A stretch of 64,000 nucleotides of DNA from contig JACKCC010000007.1 of the NCBI GenBank assembly GCA_020634245.1, positions 310,001 to 374,000 on the forward strand. The letters are read 5' to 3'. The position numbers and the translations under genes are program-made. The DNA is from Ardenticatenaceae bacterium. GTDB lineage: Bacteria > Chloroflexota > Anaerolineae > Promineifilales > Promineifilaceae. Shown here piece by piece: positions 6,866 through 16,642 of the stretch; within the stretch, counting starts at the first letter, position 1, and the number at the start of each line of letters is the position of its first letter. A model generated the notes under the pieces. The model had not been told where the DNA came from and did no database searches. It was given only the letters and a program-made list of their open reading frames with translations.

Positions 6866-9800
6866 ATGTTCAGTTTTAAGATTTCTGTACCAGATTCTCT
6901 ACGGGATAGAATTACCAATGCAACGGTTGATTTCTTGGCAGATCAAGCCAAAAAACTTCCAAAAGGTAATAAAATTGCTCAAAATATTCAGCAATTGCGT
7001 TCAGACTCGGATTTTCAAGAAAGATTTAGAGAAGCGGTTCGCCAAGCTATTGCCCAATTTGCTGAAGAATATGATGAGCATGATGAACTGATTGTCTATC
7101 TGTTAGTAACAGATGCAAATTTTCTCAATGATAGATATGTCCAGCAAGCATTAGTTACCATCCTTAAAAATCCTACCCCTTATTTAAACGACCAAAAAAT
7201 ATTGCTTGAAGAACATTTTGACACCTTGCTTCCTCATATTCAGGATCGGACGCGAGTGAATCAGGCTATAAATGTTTTTTTGAAATATCTGGTTAAAGCT
7301 GTTTGGTTGATGCCAGAGTTTTCAGACATTTATAGCTTGGTCTTTCAGAAGATGACAGCCGAGAATATGCGAGAACAGGTGGAGATAGCTAAAGCTCAAC
7401 TTCACGCGACTATTGCTTTAGGCGATGAACTGCGTTCTGGACTTTTGCAATTGACAGAAGCGATTGGACAAAAGCGTTTGATAGAAGCTGAAAACACCCC
7501 ACTAATATCTTTGGCAGACACTACTACCGAATTACAGTACCATTGGGGAGATTCACCAGATGTTGCTTATTTTTATGGCCGTTCTAATCAACTGAGTGAC
7601 TTAACAAAGTGGCTCACAGTAGATAAATGCCGTGTCATTGGCATATTAGGTATGGGGGGAATAGGCAAAACAACCCTAGCTGCGAAACTAGCACATCAAG
7701 AACAAACTGAGTTTGACATTATCTATTGGTACTCACTACTTAACGCACCTCCTATCAAGGAATTCTATACAAACTTTTTTCAATTCTTTATAACTGACCA
7801 AACAATCCTATCTATAGAACCGAGTAAACGCTTAACAAACTTAATTGACCAGTTGCGTAAAAAACGTTGTTTGATCATCTTGGATAACTTTGAAACGATA
7901 TTAAGTCAGAGTAATGTTGGTCATTGTCAAGAAGGTTATGAAGAATATGGACAGCTCATTAAACAGATTGGAACCTTAGATCACATAAGTAGCCTAATAC
8001 TAACTAGCCGTGAAAAGCCAAATGAACTTGGCCAGATGGAGAGCGTTGCATTACCTATTCGATCGTATTATTTGTCTGGAATACATCTGTCAGAAGGTCA
8101 ACAAATATTGATTGATAAAGGTTTATCTGGATCAACTCTTGCATATACAGAATTGGTTGAACGCTATTCAGGAAACCCTCTAGCTTTGAATATTGTTTCA
8201 GAAATGATCCGTGAAGTCTTCGACAGAAATGTGAACGTTTTTCTACAAGAAGGAGTTCACATGTTTAGTGATATTTCAGATATTGTTCGAGAACAATTTG
8301 GCCGTCTTTCAACCTTAGAACAATCTATAATGTATTGGCTGGCCATTGAGCGCGAACCAATTGCCCGCGGCACACTTTGGGACAATATAATCCCATATAC
8401 CCCTAAAGTGGAGTTACTGACTGCTCTAAAATCATTGCGGAGACGTTCCTTAATTGAAGTAAATGGTAACTATTTTTCATTACAAAATGTGATCATGGAA
8501 TTTGTTACCGAACGATTTATAAGGATTGTATGTGATGAAATAGTGAACGAAAGAGTACAACTATTTGAAAGCCATGCACTCATAAAAGCACAAGCTAAGG
8601 AATATATTCGATATTCACAAATAAGACTCTTTCTGAAGCCAATTGCTGTCAGACTCCAAAAAATTTACGGCTATTCAGAAAAGGTGGCAGTGCAGATAAA
8701 CCGAATTTTAGCTCACAATCGCGAGCCTTCCTTTATGAAACCAAATTATGCTACAGGAAATGCTTTGAACCTATTTATTCATCTGAATTATAACCTACGA
8801 GGACTAGATTTTTCACACTCCGTTGTCTGGCAAGCTTATTTACGTGGTGTTGAGCTAATAGATGTTAATTTCTCTTACTGCGATCTACGTAAATCTGTTT
8901 TTTATGATGCTTTTAGCAGTGTTCTTTCGGTTGCCGTTAATTATAAAGGTGATCGAATAGCAGCTGGCATTGAGAACGGTGAAGTACGCTTATGGTCAAT
9001 TCCTGATGGACACGAGTTAGTAATATGCGAAGGGCATGCAGATTGGGTTCGTTCTGTTGTTTTTAGTGCAAATGGATCGTTTGTTGCCAGTGGTGGCGAT
9101 GATCAAACAATTCGAATTTGGTCAGCCAGTACAGGGCAATGCCTTAAGATTCTGAAGGGACATACTGATCGAGTACTTAGTGTATCATTCTTTTCCAGCG
9201 AGTTGATGGTTGCGAGTGCCAGTAGTGACAAAACGGTAAAACTATGGGATTTAAGAACTGGTAAATGCATTAAGACTCTGACCGATCATACCGGCTGGAT
9301 ATGGTCAGTTGGGATTAATACACAAGGGCAACAGATGGCAACAGGTAGTCAGGATCAAACTGTTCGACTGTGGGATATCAAGCAGGGAAAATGTTTGCAA
9401 ATTTTGCTTGGTCATGAAAAAGCTATACGCTCAGTTGCTTTTAACTCTAATGGGCAGCTGGTCGCAAGCGCGAGTGAAGATGGTACGATTCGACTGTGGC
9501 GAACTTCCGATGGCAAATGCCTTCAGGTTTTGCGTGGGCATAGTGATCAAGTAAGATCTGTTGTTTTCAGCCCTGATGACACACTTGTTGCAAGTGGAAG
9601 CCAAGATAATACAATCAAATTATGGAAGGTTCAAAGTGGAAAATGCTTGAAAACGCTGCAAGCCATAGGTGACTCAGGTCGCATTGCCTCGGTGGCATTC
9701 AGTCCAGATGGGAACTTAATTGTTAGTGGTAGTGAAAGTAAGGTTGTACGGGTATGGGACATAAAATCAACACAATGTGTTCAAGCATTTCATGGACATA

Positions 9801-11056
9801 GTAACTGGATAAGAAGTGTATCCTTTAGTAGGGGCGGACAAGTTTTAGCAAGCGGTAGTCAGGATAAATTCATCTGGTTATGGCATATTTTTTCTGAGAA
9901 AAAACCGATTAAGTTAAGGGGTCACCAAGCTTGGGTTTGGACAGTAACTTTTAATCCGATTGAACACATAATTGCTAGTGGCAGTGAAGATAAGACCGTA
10001 AGGATTTGGGATACAAATAACGGCAAGTGCATCAAAGTTTTACATGGTCATAGCGATAGAGTGATGACATTGGCTTTTAATGCTAAAGGTAATCTTTTGG
10101 CGAGCGGTTGCATTGATCACACGATAAAGGTTTGGGACTGGAAAAATAGTAAATGTCTGTTTGACTTTGTAGGTCATGAGGATAGGGTACGTTCTGTGGC
10201 TTTTAGTCCACGTAGCGAGTTACTTGCTAGTGGTAGTGAAGATAAGAGTATTAGATTATGGGATGTAAAGAATCAAAAATCCATAGTTTTGGGCCGTCAT
10301 GATAACAAGGTGGCTTGTATCGTATTCCATCCCAATGGATATATTTTAGGTAGCTGCAGTTATGATGGCACAATAAAGTTTTGGGATTTGCGCAAAAAAG
10401 AGTGTATCAAGACTTGGAACGCACATAATGATTTGGTGATGGCTATTGATTTTAGTTCCGATGGCAAGAAATTAGTTAGTTGCAGTCTGGATCAAACAGT
10501 TAAAGTTTGGGATTATGATCTGAATACCTGTTTACACAAGTTGCACGAGCATACCAATTGGGTACGGTCAGTAGTCTTCCAGAAGGAAGGCTGGCTATTT
10601 GCTAGCGCAAGTGATGACGAAACGATTAAACTGTGGGATGCGCACTCTGGTCAAGTAGTAAAAACGTTGAGAATCACACGTCCTTATGAGGGAATGAACA
10701 TTTGGGGCGTTGCCGGTTTACCACAACCACAAAAAAACGTTTTACTGACTCTAGGTGCAGTGGAGGAAAATCCTGAATTAATTCCCAAATTACAAATAGT
10801 TGAGCAAGCTTCGGTCGGCGCTATAAGTAATCTGACTGCTCAAGAGCGCATAGATTTGCGCCTAAAGATAAATGATTATTTCAGTGTAGACGAGTTACGT
10901 ACTCTTTGCTTTGACCTTTACGTCGATTATGTAGGACTGCCTGGCGATGGAAAGATTGAAAAAATCCTTGAACTTATTAGTTATTTGGAACGTAGAGGAC
11001 GATTGGAAGAATTATTAAGTCGATGTCGTCAAGTCCGCTCGAATGTTTCTTGGTGA
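6866..11056 (+). CDS. NB-ARC ATPase with 14 WD40 repeats and death-like C-terminal domain
   Basis: A 1396-residue STAND-type signalling protein. Order: an alpha-helical N-terminal region without recognised domain (1-215); NB-ARC NTPase (about 230-520) with Walker A GMGGIGKTT near 262-270, Walker B CLIILDNFE near 335 and sensor-like LILTSREKP; a winged-helix/helical part; a short pentapeptide-like stretch (LRGVELIDVNFSYCDLRKS); 14 WD40 repeats (about 685-1275), enough for two seven-blade propellers; and a C-terminal 65-residue domain, VDELRTLCFDLYVDYVGLPG, of the death-like/effector-associated kind. Such proteins sense a ligand through WD40, oligomerise with ATP and recruit an effector through the tail. 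The gene is clearly more AT-rich than its neighbours and has no ACGGCCGT, so it was probably acquired. Use in phage defence or programmed death is inference. Confidence 0.85.
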   Translation: MFSFKISVPDSLRDRITNATVDFLADQAKKLPKGNKIAQNIQQLRSDSDFQERFREAVRQAIAQFAEEYDEHDELIVYLLVTDANFLNDRYVQQALVTILKNPTPYLNDQKILLEEHFDTLLPHIQDRTRVNQAINVFLKYLVKAVWLMPEFSDIYSLVFQKMTAENMREQVEIAKAQLHATIALGDELRSGLLQLTEAIGQKRLIEAENTPLISLADTTTELQYHWGDSPDVAYFYGRSNQLSDLTKWLTVDKCRVIGILGMGGIGKTTLAAKLAHQEQTEFDIIYWYSLLNAPPIKEFYTNFFQFFITDQTILSIEPSKRLTNLIDQLRKKRCLIILDNFETILSQSNVGHCQEGYEEYGQLIKQIGTLDHISSLILTSREKPNELGQMESVALPIRSYYLSGIHLSEGQQILIDKGLSGSTLAYTELVERYSGNPLALNIVSEMIREVFDRNVNVFLQEGVHMFSDISDIVREQFGRLSTLEQSIMYWLAIEREPIARGTLWDNIIPYTPKVELLTALKSLRRRSLIEVNGNYFSLQNVIMEFVTERFIRIVCDEIVNERVQLFESHALIKAQAKEYIRYSQIRLFLKPIAVRLQKIYGYSEKVAVQINRILAHNREPSFMKPNYATGNALNLFIHLNYNLRGLDFSHSVVWQAYLRGVELIDVNFSYCDLRKSVFYDAFSSVLSVAVNYKGDRIAAGIENGEVRLWSIPDGHELVICEGHADWVRSVVFSANGSFVASGGDDQTIRIWSASTGQCLKILKGHTDRVLSVSFFSSELMVASASSDKTVKLWDLRTGKCIKTLTDHTGWIWSVGINTQGQQMATGSQDQTVRLWDIKQGKCLQILLGHEKAIRSVAFNSNGQLVASASEDGTIRLWRTSDGKCLQVLRGHSDQVRSVVFSPDDTLVASGSQDNTIKLWKVQSGKCLKTLQAIGDSGRIASVAFSPDGNLIVSGSESKVVRVWDIKSTQCVQAFHGHSNWIRSVSFSRGGQVLASGSQDKFIWLWHIFSEKKPIKLRGHQAWVWTVTFNPIEHIIASGSEDKTVRIWDTNNGKCIKVLHGHSDRVMTLAFNAKGNLLASGCIDHTIKVWDWKNSKCLFDFVGHEDRVRSVAFSPRSELLASGSEDKSIRLWDVKNQKSIVLGRHDNKVACIVFHPNGYILGSCSYDGTIKFWDLRKKECIKTWNAHNDLVMAIDFSSDGKKLVSCSLDQTVKVWDYDLNTCLHKLHEHTNWVRSVVFQKEGWLFASASDDETIKLWDAHSGQVVKTLRITRPYEGMNIWGVAGLPQPQKNVLLTLGAVEENPELIPKLQIVEQASVGAISNLTAQERIDLRLKINDYFSVDELRTLCFDLYVDYVGLPGDGKIEKILELISYLERRGRLEELLSRCRQVRSNVSW

Positions 11057-11139
11057 GTTTTTCCTTGAGATTTCCAAAAGCAAAAGCCGCTGACACTACA
11101 ACAAAACTTCGCCACAGATTCGGTCATAAATCCACCCCA

Positions 11140-11200
11140 ACACTGCGGCAGAGAGTTTGATCGTGGACAGGCGGTGGGCAATGATGAAGAGCATTGCATT
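11140..11200 (-). pseudogene. Scrap of an ABC transporter ATPase (H-loop region)
   Basis: On the minus strand the bases translate in one frame to LFIIAHRLSTI, the H-loop segment of an ABC exporter ATPase, with no further homologous sequence on either side. The broken exporter at 11826-13663 has its own H-loop near 12010, so this is a separate remnant. It lies between the NB-ARC/WD40 gene and the toxin-antitoxin pair. Confidence 0.4.
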
Positions 11201-11234
11201 TTTCGTCAGCTTATTGCTTTACTCACGACGAACG

Positions 11235-11252
11235 TGTACAATTATCTGTACA
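11235..11252. promoter_or_regulatory. YefM-type operator (two TGTACA cores)
   Basis: TGTACA at 11235-11240 and again at 11247-11252, with centres exactly 12 bp apart. This is the same core and spacing known for the E. coli yefM-yoeB operator. It lies 25 nt before the antitoxin ATG, as expected for autorepression by the YefM-YoeB complex. Confidence 0.75.
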
Positions 11253-11277
11253 TATCGCCTCTGGAGGTCAAGTATAA

Positions 11278-11529
11278 ATGGAAGCTATCAATTACACAAT
11301 TGCCCGCCGAACGTTAGCACAAAAAATGGACCAGGTTTGTGATGATCATGCTCCTGTTATCATTACGCGGCAAAACAACCGCTCCGTTGTGATGCTTTCT
11401 TTGGAAGATTACGAGGCGCTTGAAGAAACTGCTTATTTGTTACGCAGCCCCAAAAACGCCAAGCGGCTCATGGAATCTATTCTCGAACTGGAAAGCGGTC
11501 GTGGTACAGAGCGAGGGCTGGTTGAATGA
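11278..11529 (+). CDS. yefM: YefM-family antitoxin
   Basis: An 83-residue Phd/YefM protein. The N-terminal half is the DNA-binding fold (NYTIARRTLAQKMDQV, then APVIITRQNNRSVVMLSLED), followed by the toxin-binding tail YEALEETAYLLRSPKNAKRL. GGAGG lies 10 nt before the ATG. It neutralises the YoeB toxin encoded directly downstream with a 4-nt overlap and should repress its own promoter through the TGTACA operator. The module sits next to an acquired NB-ARC gene and broken ABC genes, a usual setting for mobile toxin-antitoxin pairs. Confidence 0.92.
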   Translation: MEAINYTIARRTLAQKMDQVCDDHAPVIITRQNNRSVVMLSLEDYEALEETAYLLRSPKNAKRLMESILELESGRGTERGLVE

Positions 11530-11780
11530 GGCTGATTTTCTCAGAAAATGCCTGGGAAGATTACTTGTACTGGCAAGAAACCGATAAGAAAGTATTGAAG
11601 CGAATCAATACGCTTATCAAGGAAATCCAGCGCACTCCTTTTACGGGAACCGGCAAACCGGAACCGCTTAAGTTTGGCCTTTCCGGCTATTGGTCGCGGC
11701 GCATAGATAGAGAGCATCGCATTGTTTACAAAGTAGTGGACGATGATTTGCTCATCGCTCAATTACGCCATCATTATTAG
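11526..11780 (+). CDS. yoeB: YoeB-family mRNA interferase toxin
   Basis: An 84-residue RelE-superfamily toxin that cuts mRNA in the ribosomal A site. The sequence follows the YoeB pattern: MRLIFSENAWEDYLYWQETD at the start, PFTGTGKPEPLKFGLSGYWSR in the middle (ending at 18 recognisable core residues), then RIDREHRIVYKV and the C-terminal RHHY. The catalytic Glu, Arg and His expected from the family (within KPEPLK, REHRIVY and the terminal RHHY) are present. The start overlaps the yefM stop as ATGA, so translation is coupled. Length is the family norm and nothing looks damaged. Confidence 0.93.
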   Translation: MRLIFSENAWEDYLYWQETDKKVLKRINTLIKEIQRTPFTGTGKPEPLKFGLSGYWSRRIDREHRIVYKVVDDDLLIAQLRHHY

Positions 11781-11825
11781 GGTTGGCGGTGCAATAAACT
11801 ATTGATTTGCCTCGCCACAATTATC

Positions 11826-13663
11826 CTACACCCTAACCACAGCCCCATTCGTCGGCAGCCGCAAAACTTGTGCCCTCCGCTCTTTGCGGAACTGCTGGAG
11901 TGTGAGGCGGTAGTGAGCGGCGCGGAGAAGCGGATGAGTTCAGCGTGGTGTATCTCGGCGATGGCCCCATTCGATGACCAGGATGCGGTCAGCCCACGGT
12001 TATGGACAGGCGGTGGGCGATGATGAGAAACTGGTACGGCCGTGCATCATCCGTTCCATCCTTCTGAATCAGCGCCTCGGTCAGCGTGTCTACCGAACTG
12101 GTGGCCTCGTCCATGATGAAGACACCTTTCAAAACCGAGCCAGCACCGCCGCGCCAGGCTGATGGCGCTTCTGTCCACCACGAGCAAACTGCACCCTCGC
12201 CCCACATTCTCGTCACCCGCTTCTCCAGCGTGACGATATAAACTCGTGCGCCCCGGCCAGTTTAGCCGCTTCCTCGATTTTTTTTGCTGTCGGTGGCGTC
12301 CAGCCTGAGCCGTGGCGCAAATTCTCGCGCACCGTGCCCCGAAAACAGATGCAGCGTCACCACAAGATATCCCCAGCCGCGATTGGATGGCGTGCAGAGT
12401 CAAATCGGTGTAGTCGTGGTCGTTGATGAGGATACGGCCGTTGACGGCATAAAAACGGCACAACAAGTTGACGATGAAGGCGGACTTGCCGCCGCCCGTT
12501 GGCCCGACCAGGCAATCGTCTCCCCTGTTTGACGTGCGAGAATTAAAATCAGCGCAGAACCAGTTTGTTTTCCTCGTATTGGAGAAACGTTTTCAAACAC
12601 GATGTCACGCCTGAAGCGTGCGGATCAACCGCCTCTGGCTTCTCAAATATGGGCACGGCATCAATCAACGAAAAAGCCCGTTCGGCGGGGCGATAGACTG
12701 CTGCATCTGGGCATAGACGCGAAAGGCCATTTCCTGCACCGGCAGAGCATGAAGGTGATGTAGCTGACAAACCAAATGCCTGAATGCCGCCAATGGTCAT
12801 CGAGCCCCACCTGGACTTGCAAACCGCCAAACCAGACGACCGCAGCAGCAGCGGCGCGATCAATCAACTGCACCACCGGCAAAAACAAAGGCCGACAGCC
12901 AGGCCGCCCAGTACGACGCCAGGCACATATCGCTGGACAAAGCTCCTGGAACTCGCCCCAAATCCTCTTCTTCCCGCGCGCCAGCGGTTGGTGACGCGCA
13001 CGCCGGTGATGTTTTCGTTGTGACGCCGGTGATTTTGGAATTGATCCGCCGCACCTGTCGAAACTCGGTCGGGATGTGCTTTTTGAACTCAGCGGCGACA
13101 TTGACCAGGATGAGGAGAAATGGCCACCAGAACGATGGGGGCCATCGGGCATTGATGACGAACATGAAAATCATCGACGTGGTGATGCTCGCCCACGATG
13201 CCCCAGGTCGTGTCCAGCGCCCAGATGCCAATTCGGCATTCTGCGCTCTCCGTCCGAGTGACGCGGACACGCCCGATCAATACCGGCGTGCAGTCGAAAA
13301 TGGGAGAACGACAGCCGCTGCAAATGCTCAAACATCTGCTTGCGCAAATCATGGCGGATGCGCTCTTCCCAGGACGCGGTCGGGTAGATGAAGCCGAAGA
13401 CGCCGCAGCACCAGCACGATGAATCCAGCGCCAGGTCCGCAAAATCTGGATCCAGCGCGATATGCCCGCCATTAGCCTCGTCGATGATCCGTTTGCTCAA
13501 GAAGGTGAAGCGGGAATCGATCAGCGCCACCGACGGATCATGGGTAAAAAGCCGGCCAGCATCGGCCAGTGCGGTTGGTCTGGAGCCAGTGCTGCGGGGG
13601 ACGGTGCGGCCGTTAAACTTCAGTTTTCAAATTCTTCTTCTTCTTCAAGTGAATGTCAGACAT
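11826..13663 (-). pseudogene. Frameshifted ABC exporter, second subunit
   Basis: An ATG at 13663 with GAGGA upstream opens the reading frame, and a natural end (LRLPTNGAVV then stop) lies at 11826, a span of about 610 codons as expected for a one-piece ABC exporter subunit. Between them homology jumps from frame to frame many times. Transmembrane pieces are seen in 12.9-13.6 kb (FTFLSKRIIDEANGG), a Walker A region near 12480-12500, an ABC-signature area near 12200, Walker B/D-loop EATSSVDTLTEALIQK near 12080 and the H-loop FLIIAHRLS near 12015. No long open frame remains, so it cannot make protein as written. Both decay and poor sequence quality could explain it. Confidence 0.75.
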
Positions 13664-13677
13664 GGTTTGTCCTCAAA

Positions 13678-13705
13678 AAATCCGATTTCTTCGGAAATCG
13701 GATTT
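13678..13705. repeat. Perfect hairpin with TTCG loop between two ABC genes
   Basis: AAATCCGATTTC (13678-13689), loop TTCG, GAAATCGGATTT (13694-13705): a 12-bp perfect stem. It lies in the gap between the end of the upstream exporter gene (13719) and the start of the downstream one (13663), so it could set their relative expression or mRNA stability. Its perfection contrasts with the decayed genes around it. Confidence 0.7.
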
Positions 13706-13718
13706 CTCTACGCTCGCG

Positions 13719-15509
13719 CTACAGCATCGCCTCAAAGCTCAGCAGCACAATCTGCGATTGCAGCTCGTAAATCTGCTTGTACGTGTTACCCATCTGTTGG
13801 AGGATTCATCGTGGGGTGCCAGAGATTGGACACACGATACGACAATTATCAACAAAATCGTCGCATCCATCACCGTCTGGATGCGGTGGGCGTCGACGAA
13901 ACTGGTCCGCGTCCGGCATCAGCCGGCGATTCGCGGATGGCGCTTCCGTTCCTCCACCGGTGGCGTGGCCGGACGAGCAGGCGCGGGTCTTTGAGCAGCG
14001 TGCGGGCCAGCGTCAGCCGCTGCTTTTGCCCGCCGGAAGAAGCGTCACGCGCTCGCCGACCAGCGTAATATCGTAGCCATCGGGAAGGTCAGGATGACCT
14101 ACCTCGTGGATGTGGCCGCCGCGCGGTACATACCTCTCAGGTAGAGATGTGCGATCGACGCCATATTTGTTGATGTTGTCTGCGGATGGTTAGCGAAAAA
14201 AGGAACGGTTCCTGCCGACACCGATTTGCTGGCGCAGGTAGCCGCGCGGATATTCGTACGGTTCATTGCCGTCCAGCTTGATGCTGCCACCGGTGTACTT
14301 GTAAAGCCGGGGGCAGCAGATTAACCAGCGAGCTTTTGCCAGAGCCAGTCGGTCCGACTAACGCCACCACCTGCGGCTACGCCTGATCAAAACTGATGTT
14401 AGCTGGAGAACGGCCGTGTCCTTATCATAAGCAAAACTGACATCCTCAAACACCAAATCGCCGCGCAGCGGGCCGGTCGGCTGGTACGTGCCCGAATCCA
14501 GCCGCTCCCGGTCTTCCTTGATGATTTCCGTCACCCGGCCAAACGAGACCAGCCCCATCGACATCTGCACAATCAACCGCCCCAGATTGCGCATCGGCCA
14601 GATGATCCAGCCCAGCATCCCCATGTAGGCCAGATAAGTGCCAATCGAAATCGTGCCCTGGATGGCCATCGTCGCCCCAAACAGGTAGCCGGTCAAAAGC
14701 TGCGCCCCGGAGACGATATCGGTACTGGGCCAATAGATGGCGTGCATCATCAGTAAGCGCTTGCCGCGCTGGTAGCGTTCCTGATTATCGGCTTCAAATT
14801 TGTCGATTTCATACTGCTGCCGGGCGAAGGCTTTGACCACGCGAATGCCGCTCAAGTTCTCTTGCAGCGTCGTCGAAAGTTTGGCCTCCTGCTCCTGGAA
14901 CCGCTCGTATCGCTCCGAAATCTTCTTAAAAAAGAGGACAGAAACGATCAGGATGACGGGGATGACGACGACGGAAATCAGCGCCAGGCGCAAATTGAGG
15001 ACGGCAATGGCCACAAAATTGACGACAAACAGGAAGACAATGCGCCCGGCGCCGATAGCCTGCTCGGCAAAAAAGAGGCGCAGCGCATCCACGTCGGACG
15101 TCACCCGCTGGATCAGTTCGCCGGTGGGCGTTTTATCGTGGTAGCCGAAGGAAAGGCGCTGGATATGGTCGTACAAATAATCGCGCAGCCGCCGGGTGAT
15201 GCCCTCGGCCGTTTGCGCCGCCCAGCGCCCGCTGAGGAAGGTGAACAATCCTTGCAGCAAAGCGATGCCGACGAAGCCCAACGCAACCAGCGGCACCCGC
15301 TGGCGCAAATTGTCACTGGTCAGCACATCGTCGGTAAAGTAGCGCAGCAGGTAGTAAAAGGCGGTGTTGGCTACGGCCGCTAACCCAATACTCACCGTCG
15401 CCAACACGTAAGTCAGCCGGTAGCCGGTAATCATCCGCCACAAGCCCCGGTAACGATTGGTTGTGACGGTCACTTTCAGGTCAAAAGGTTCAGAAGTTGA
15501 TTGATTCAT
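13719..15509 (-). pseudogene. Frameshifted ABC exporter, first subunit
   Basis: The first 370 or so residues are intact: N-terminus VTTNRYRGLWRMITGYRL, six membrane helices of a type-1 exporter, and the beginning of the ATPase domain, LVFEDVSFAYDKDTAVLQ. The frame then breaks at about 14400, inside the strand before Walker A. Homology continues in other frames: Walker A near 14340, Q-loop near 14230, signature near 14030, ending at a stop at 13719 after YELQSQIVLLSFEAML. A truncated product of 383 residues would lack the ATPase core. It starts 1 nt after the Nudix stop, so it belongs to the phosphatase-Nudix-exporter operon and would pair with the next gene as a heterodimer. Confidence 0.78.
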
Positions 15510-15510
15510 T

Positions 15511-15957
15511 TTATATTTTAGGATAGCTGATACTATTTCCCCAGTCCAATACCTCCGTCAAGAACGTCGCAATGCCTAGCAGGCCAGCAGCCCATAAAAG
15601 TGCCCGGTCTCTCTCAGGGATTTCGGTTAAACGAAGCCATTGAACATCGCACAAGGCTAACGCCTGTTGCCCCAGGGCGACCTCCGGATCGTGACCCAGC
15701 ATTGGCGTTTGGTCGCCTATGTCAACGAGGAATGTGTGAGTTTCATATTCCGTTGGGGCCATCAAATGATTGGTTTTACAGATAATTTGGCCACGAACGC
15801 AACATTCCTCTTCAAGCTCGCGGAGGGCAGCTTCGGCCGGTGTTTCACCTGCCTCAACACCCCCGCCCGGCAAACACCACCATGTCTTGCCATTGAGGTG
15901 ATGCTTAGCCATCAACAGCTTGTTGCCCCTGTGGACGATACATTGTGCTCTTGCCAT
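15511..15957 (-). CDS. Nudix hydrolase
   Basis: A 148-residue pyrophosphohydrolase acting on nucleoside-diphosphate-linked compounds. The Nudix box is complete in its acidic core, GGGVEAGETPAEAALRELEE followed by EC, at about residues 32-53; the usual Gly after EEx is Cys here. MARAQCIVHRGNKLLMAKHH opens the domain. It lies 6 nt downstream of the phosphatase gene and 1 nt upstream of the ABC exporter gene, so the genes form one operon. The substrate could be a modified nucleotide or a sugar nucleotide; the sequence does not tell. Confidence 0.9.
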   Translation of the reverse strand: MARAQCIVHRGNKLLMAKHHLNGKTWWCLPGGGVEAGETPAEAALRELEEECCVRGQIICKTNHLMAPTEYETHTFLVDIGDQTPMLGHDPEVALGQQALALCDVQWLRLTEIPERDRALLWAAGLLGIATFLTEVLDWGNSISYPKI

Positions 15958-15963
15958 ATGGTT

Positions 15964-16620
15964 TCAGTGGGACTCTGACAGTCCGTTGAGATGCTCGGTG
16001 CGGCCTTGGAAGTGGAGCTTCCAGGATTGGTGGCCGACAGTGGGATCGTACTCAAAATGGGTAACGGCCGTATTCAAATTCCAGATGTCGCAGCTGCGAA
16101 AAACGCCCACGTTGAACACGAAATCAAACACAGCATTAATAACCCCGCCGTGACAAACGACGAGAATGGTGTCGCTGGACGGCCGTTGCATCATTTCATT
16201 GACAAACAAACCCACCCGTACCCGAAAATGGGTGAAGGTCTCGCTGTCGGCGGCATCGCGCATGACGGGCACAAACGGGCTGCGGCTCTCGGCCACGCCA
16301 ATAAATTGTACTGGCAGTTCATCTGGCGGATACGGTGAATGGTCGGCGCGGTTGTTGCCCAGTTCGCGCAGCCGGTCATCGGGGGTGATGGGGACGTTGT
16401 AGGCCTGGGAGAGGGGAACGGCCGTTTCCTGGGCGCGTTTCATCGTGCTGGCATAAAGGACGTCGGCGTGGGGAACGGCCGTAGGCAGCCAGGCCGCCAG
16501 CGCCGCCGCCTGCTGCTGCCCCAACGGCGTCAATCCGGCATCCCACTCCGCCGGCGATGCCGGTTTCCAATCGGATAAATTAACATAACTTTGCCCATGA
16601 CGAATCAAATACAAATGCAT
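15964..16620 (-). CDS. Histidine phosphatase (phosphoglycerate mutase-like)
   Basis: A 218-residue member of the histidine phosphatase superfamily, which moves or removes phosphate through a phospho-histidine. The nucleophile motif is LYLIRHGQSYVN near the N-terminus, TMKRAQETAVPLSQAY carries the usual second Arg, and the distal catalytic His is in TILVVCHGGVINAV. ATG 16620 is chosen; the frame can be extended five codons to a TTG, but the family normally begins right before the RHG motif. It is the first gene of the operon with the Nudix hydrolase and the ABC exporter. Its substrate is not clear; small phosphorylated sugars or cofactors are typical. Confidence 0.88.
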   Translation of the reverse strand: MHLYLIRHGQSYVNLSDWKPASPAEWDAGLTPLGQQQAAALAAWLPTAVPHADVLYASTMKRAQETAVPLSQAYNVPITPDDRLRELGNNRADHSPYPPDELPVQFIGVAESRSPFVPVMRDAADSETFTHFRVRVGLFVNEMMQRPSSDTILVVCHGGVINAVFDFVFNVGVFRSCDIWNLNTAVTHFEYDPTVGHQSWKLHFQGRTEHLNGLSESH

Positions 16621-16642
16621 AAGGTTAATTCCCAATCAAAAA

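Noticed and set aside
12776..14068. Several plus-strand frames of 70-226 codons in the broken exporter region
   Set aside because: They arise because the minus-strand genes are frameshifted; translations on the minus strand carry ABC-transporter motifs, the plus-strand ones none.
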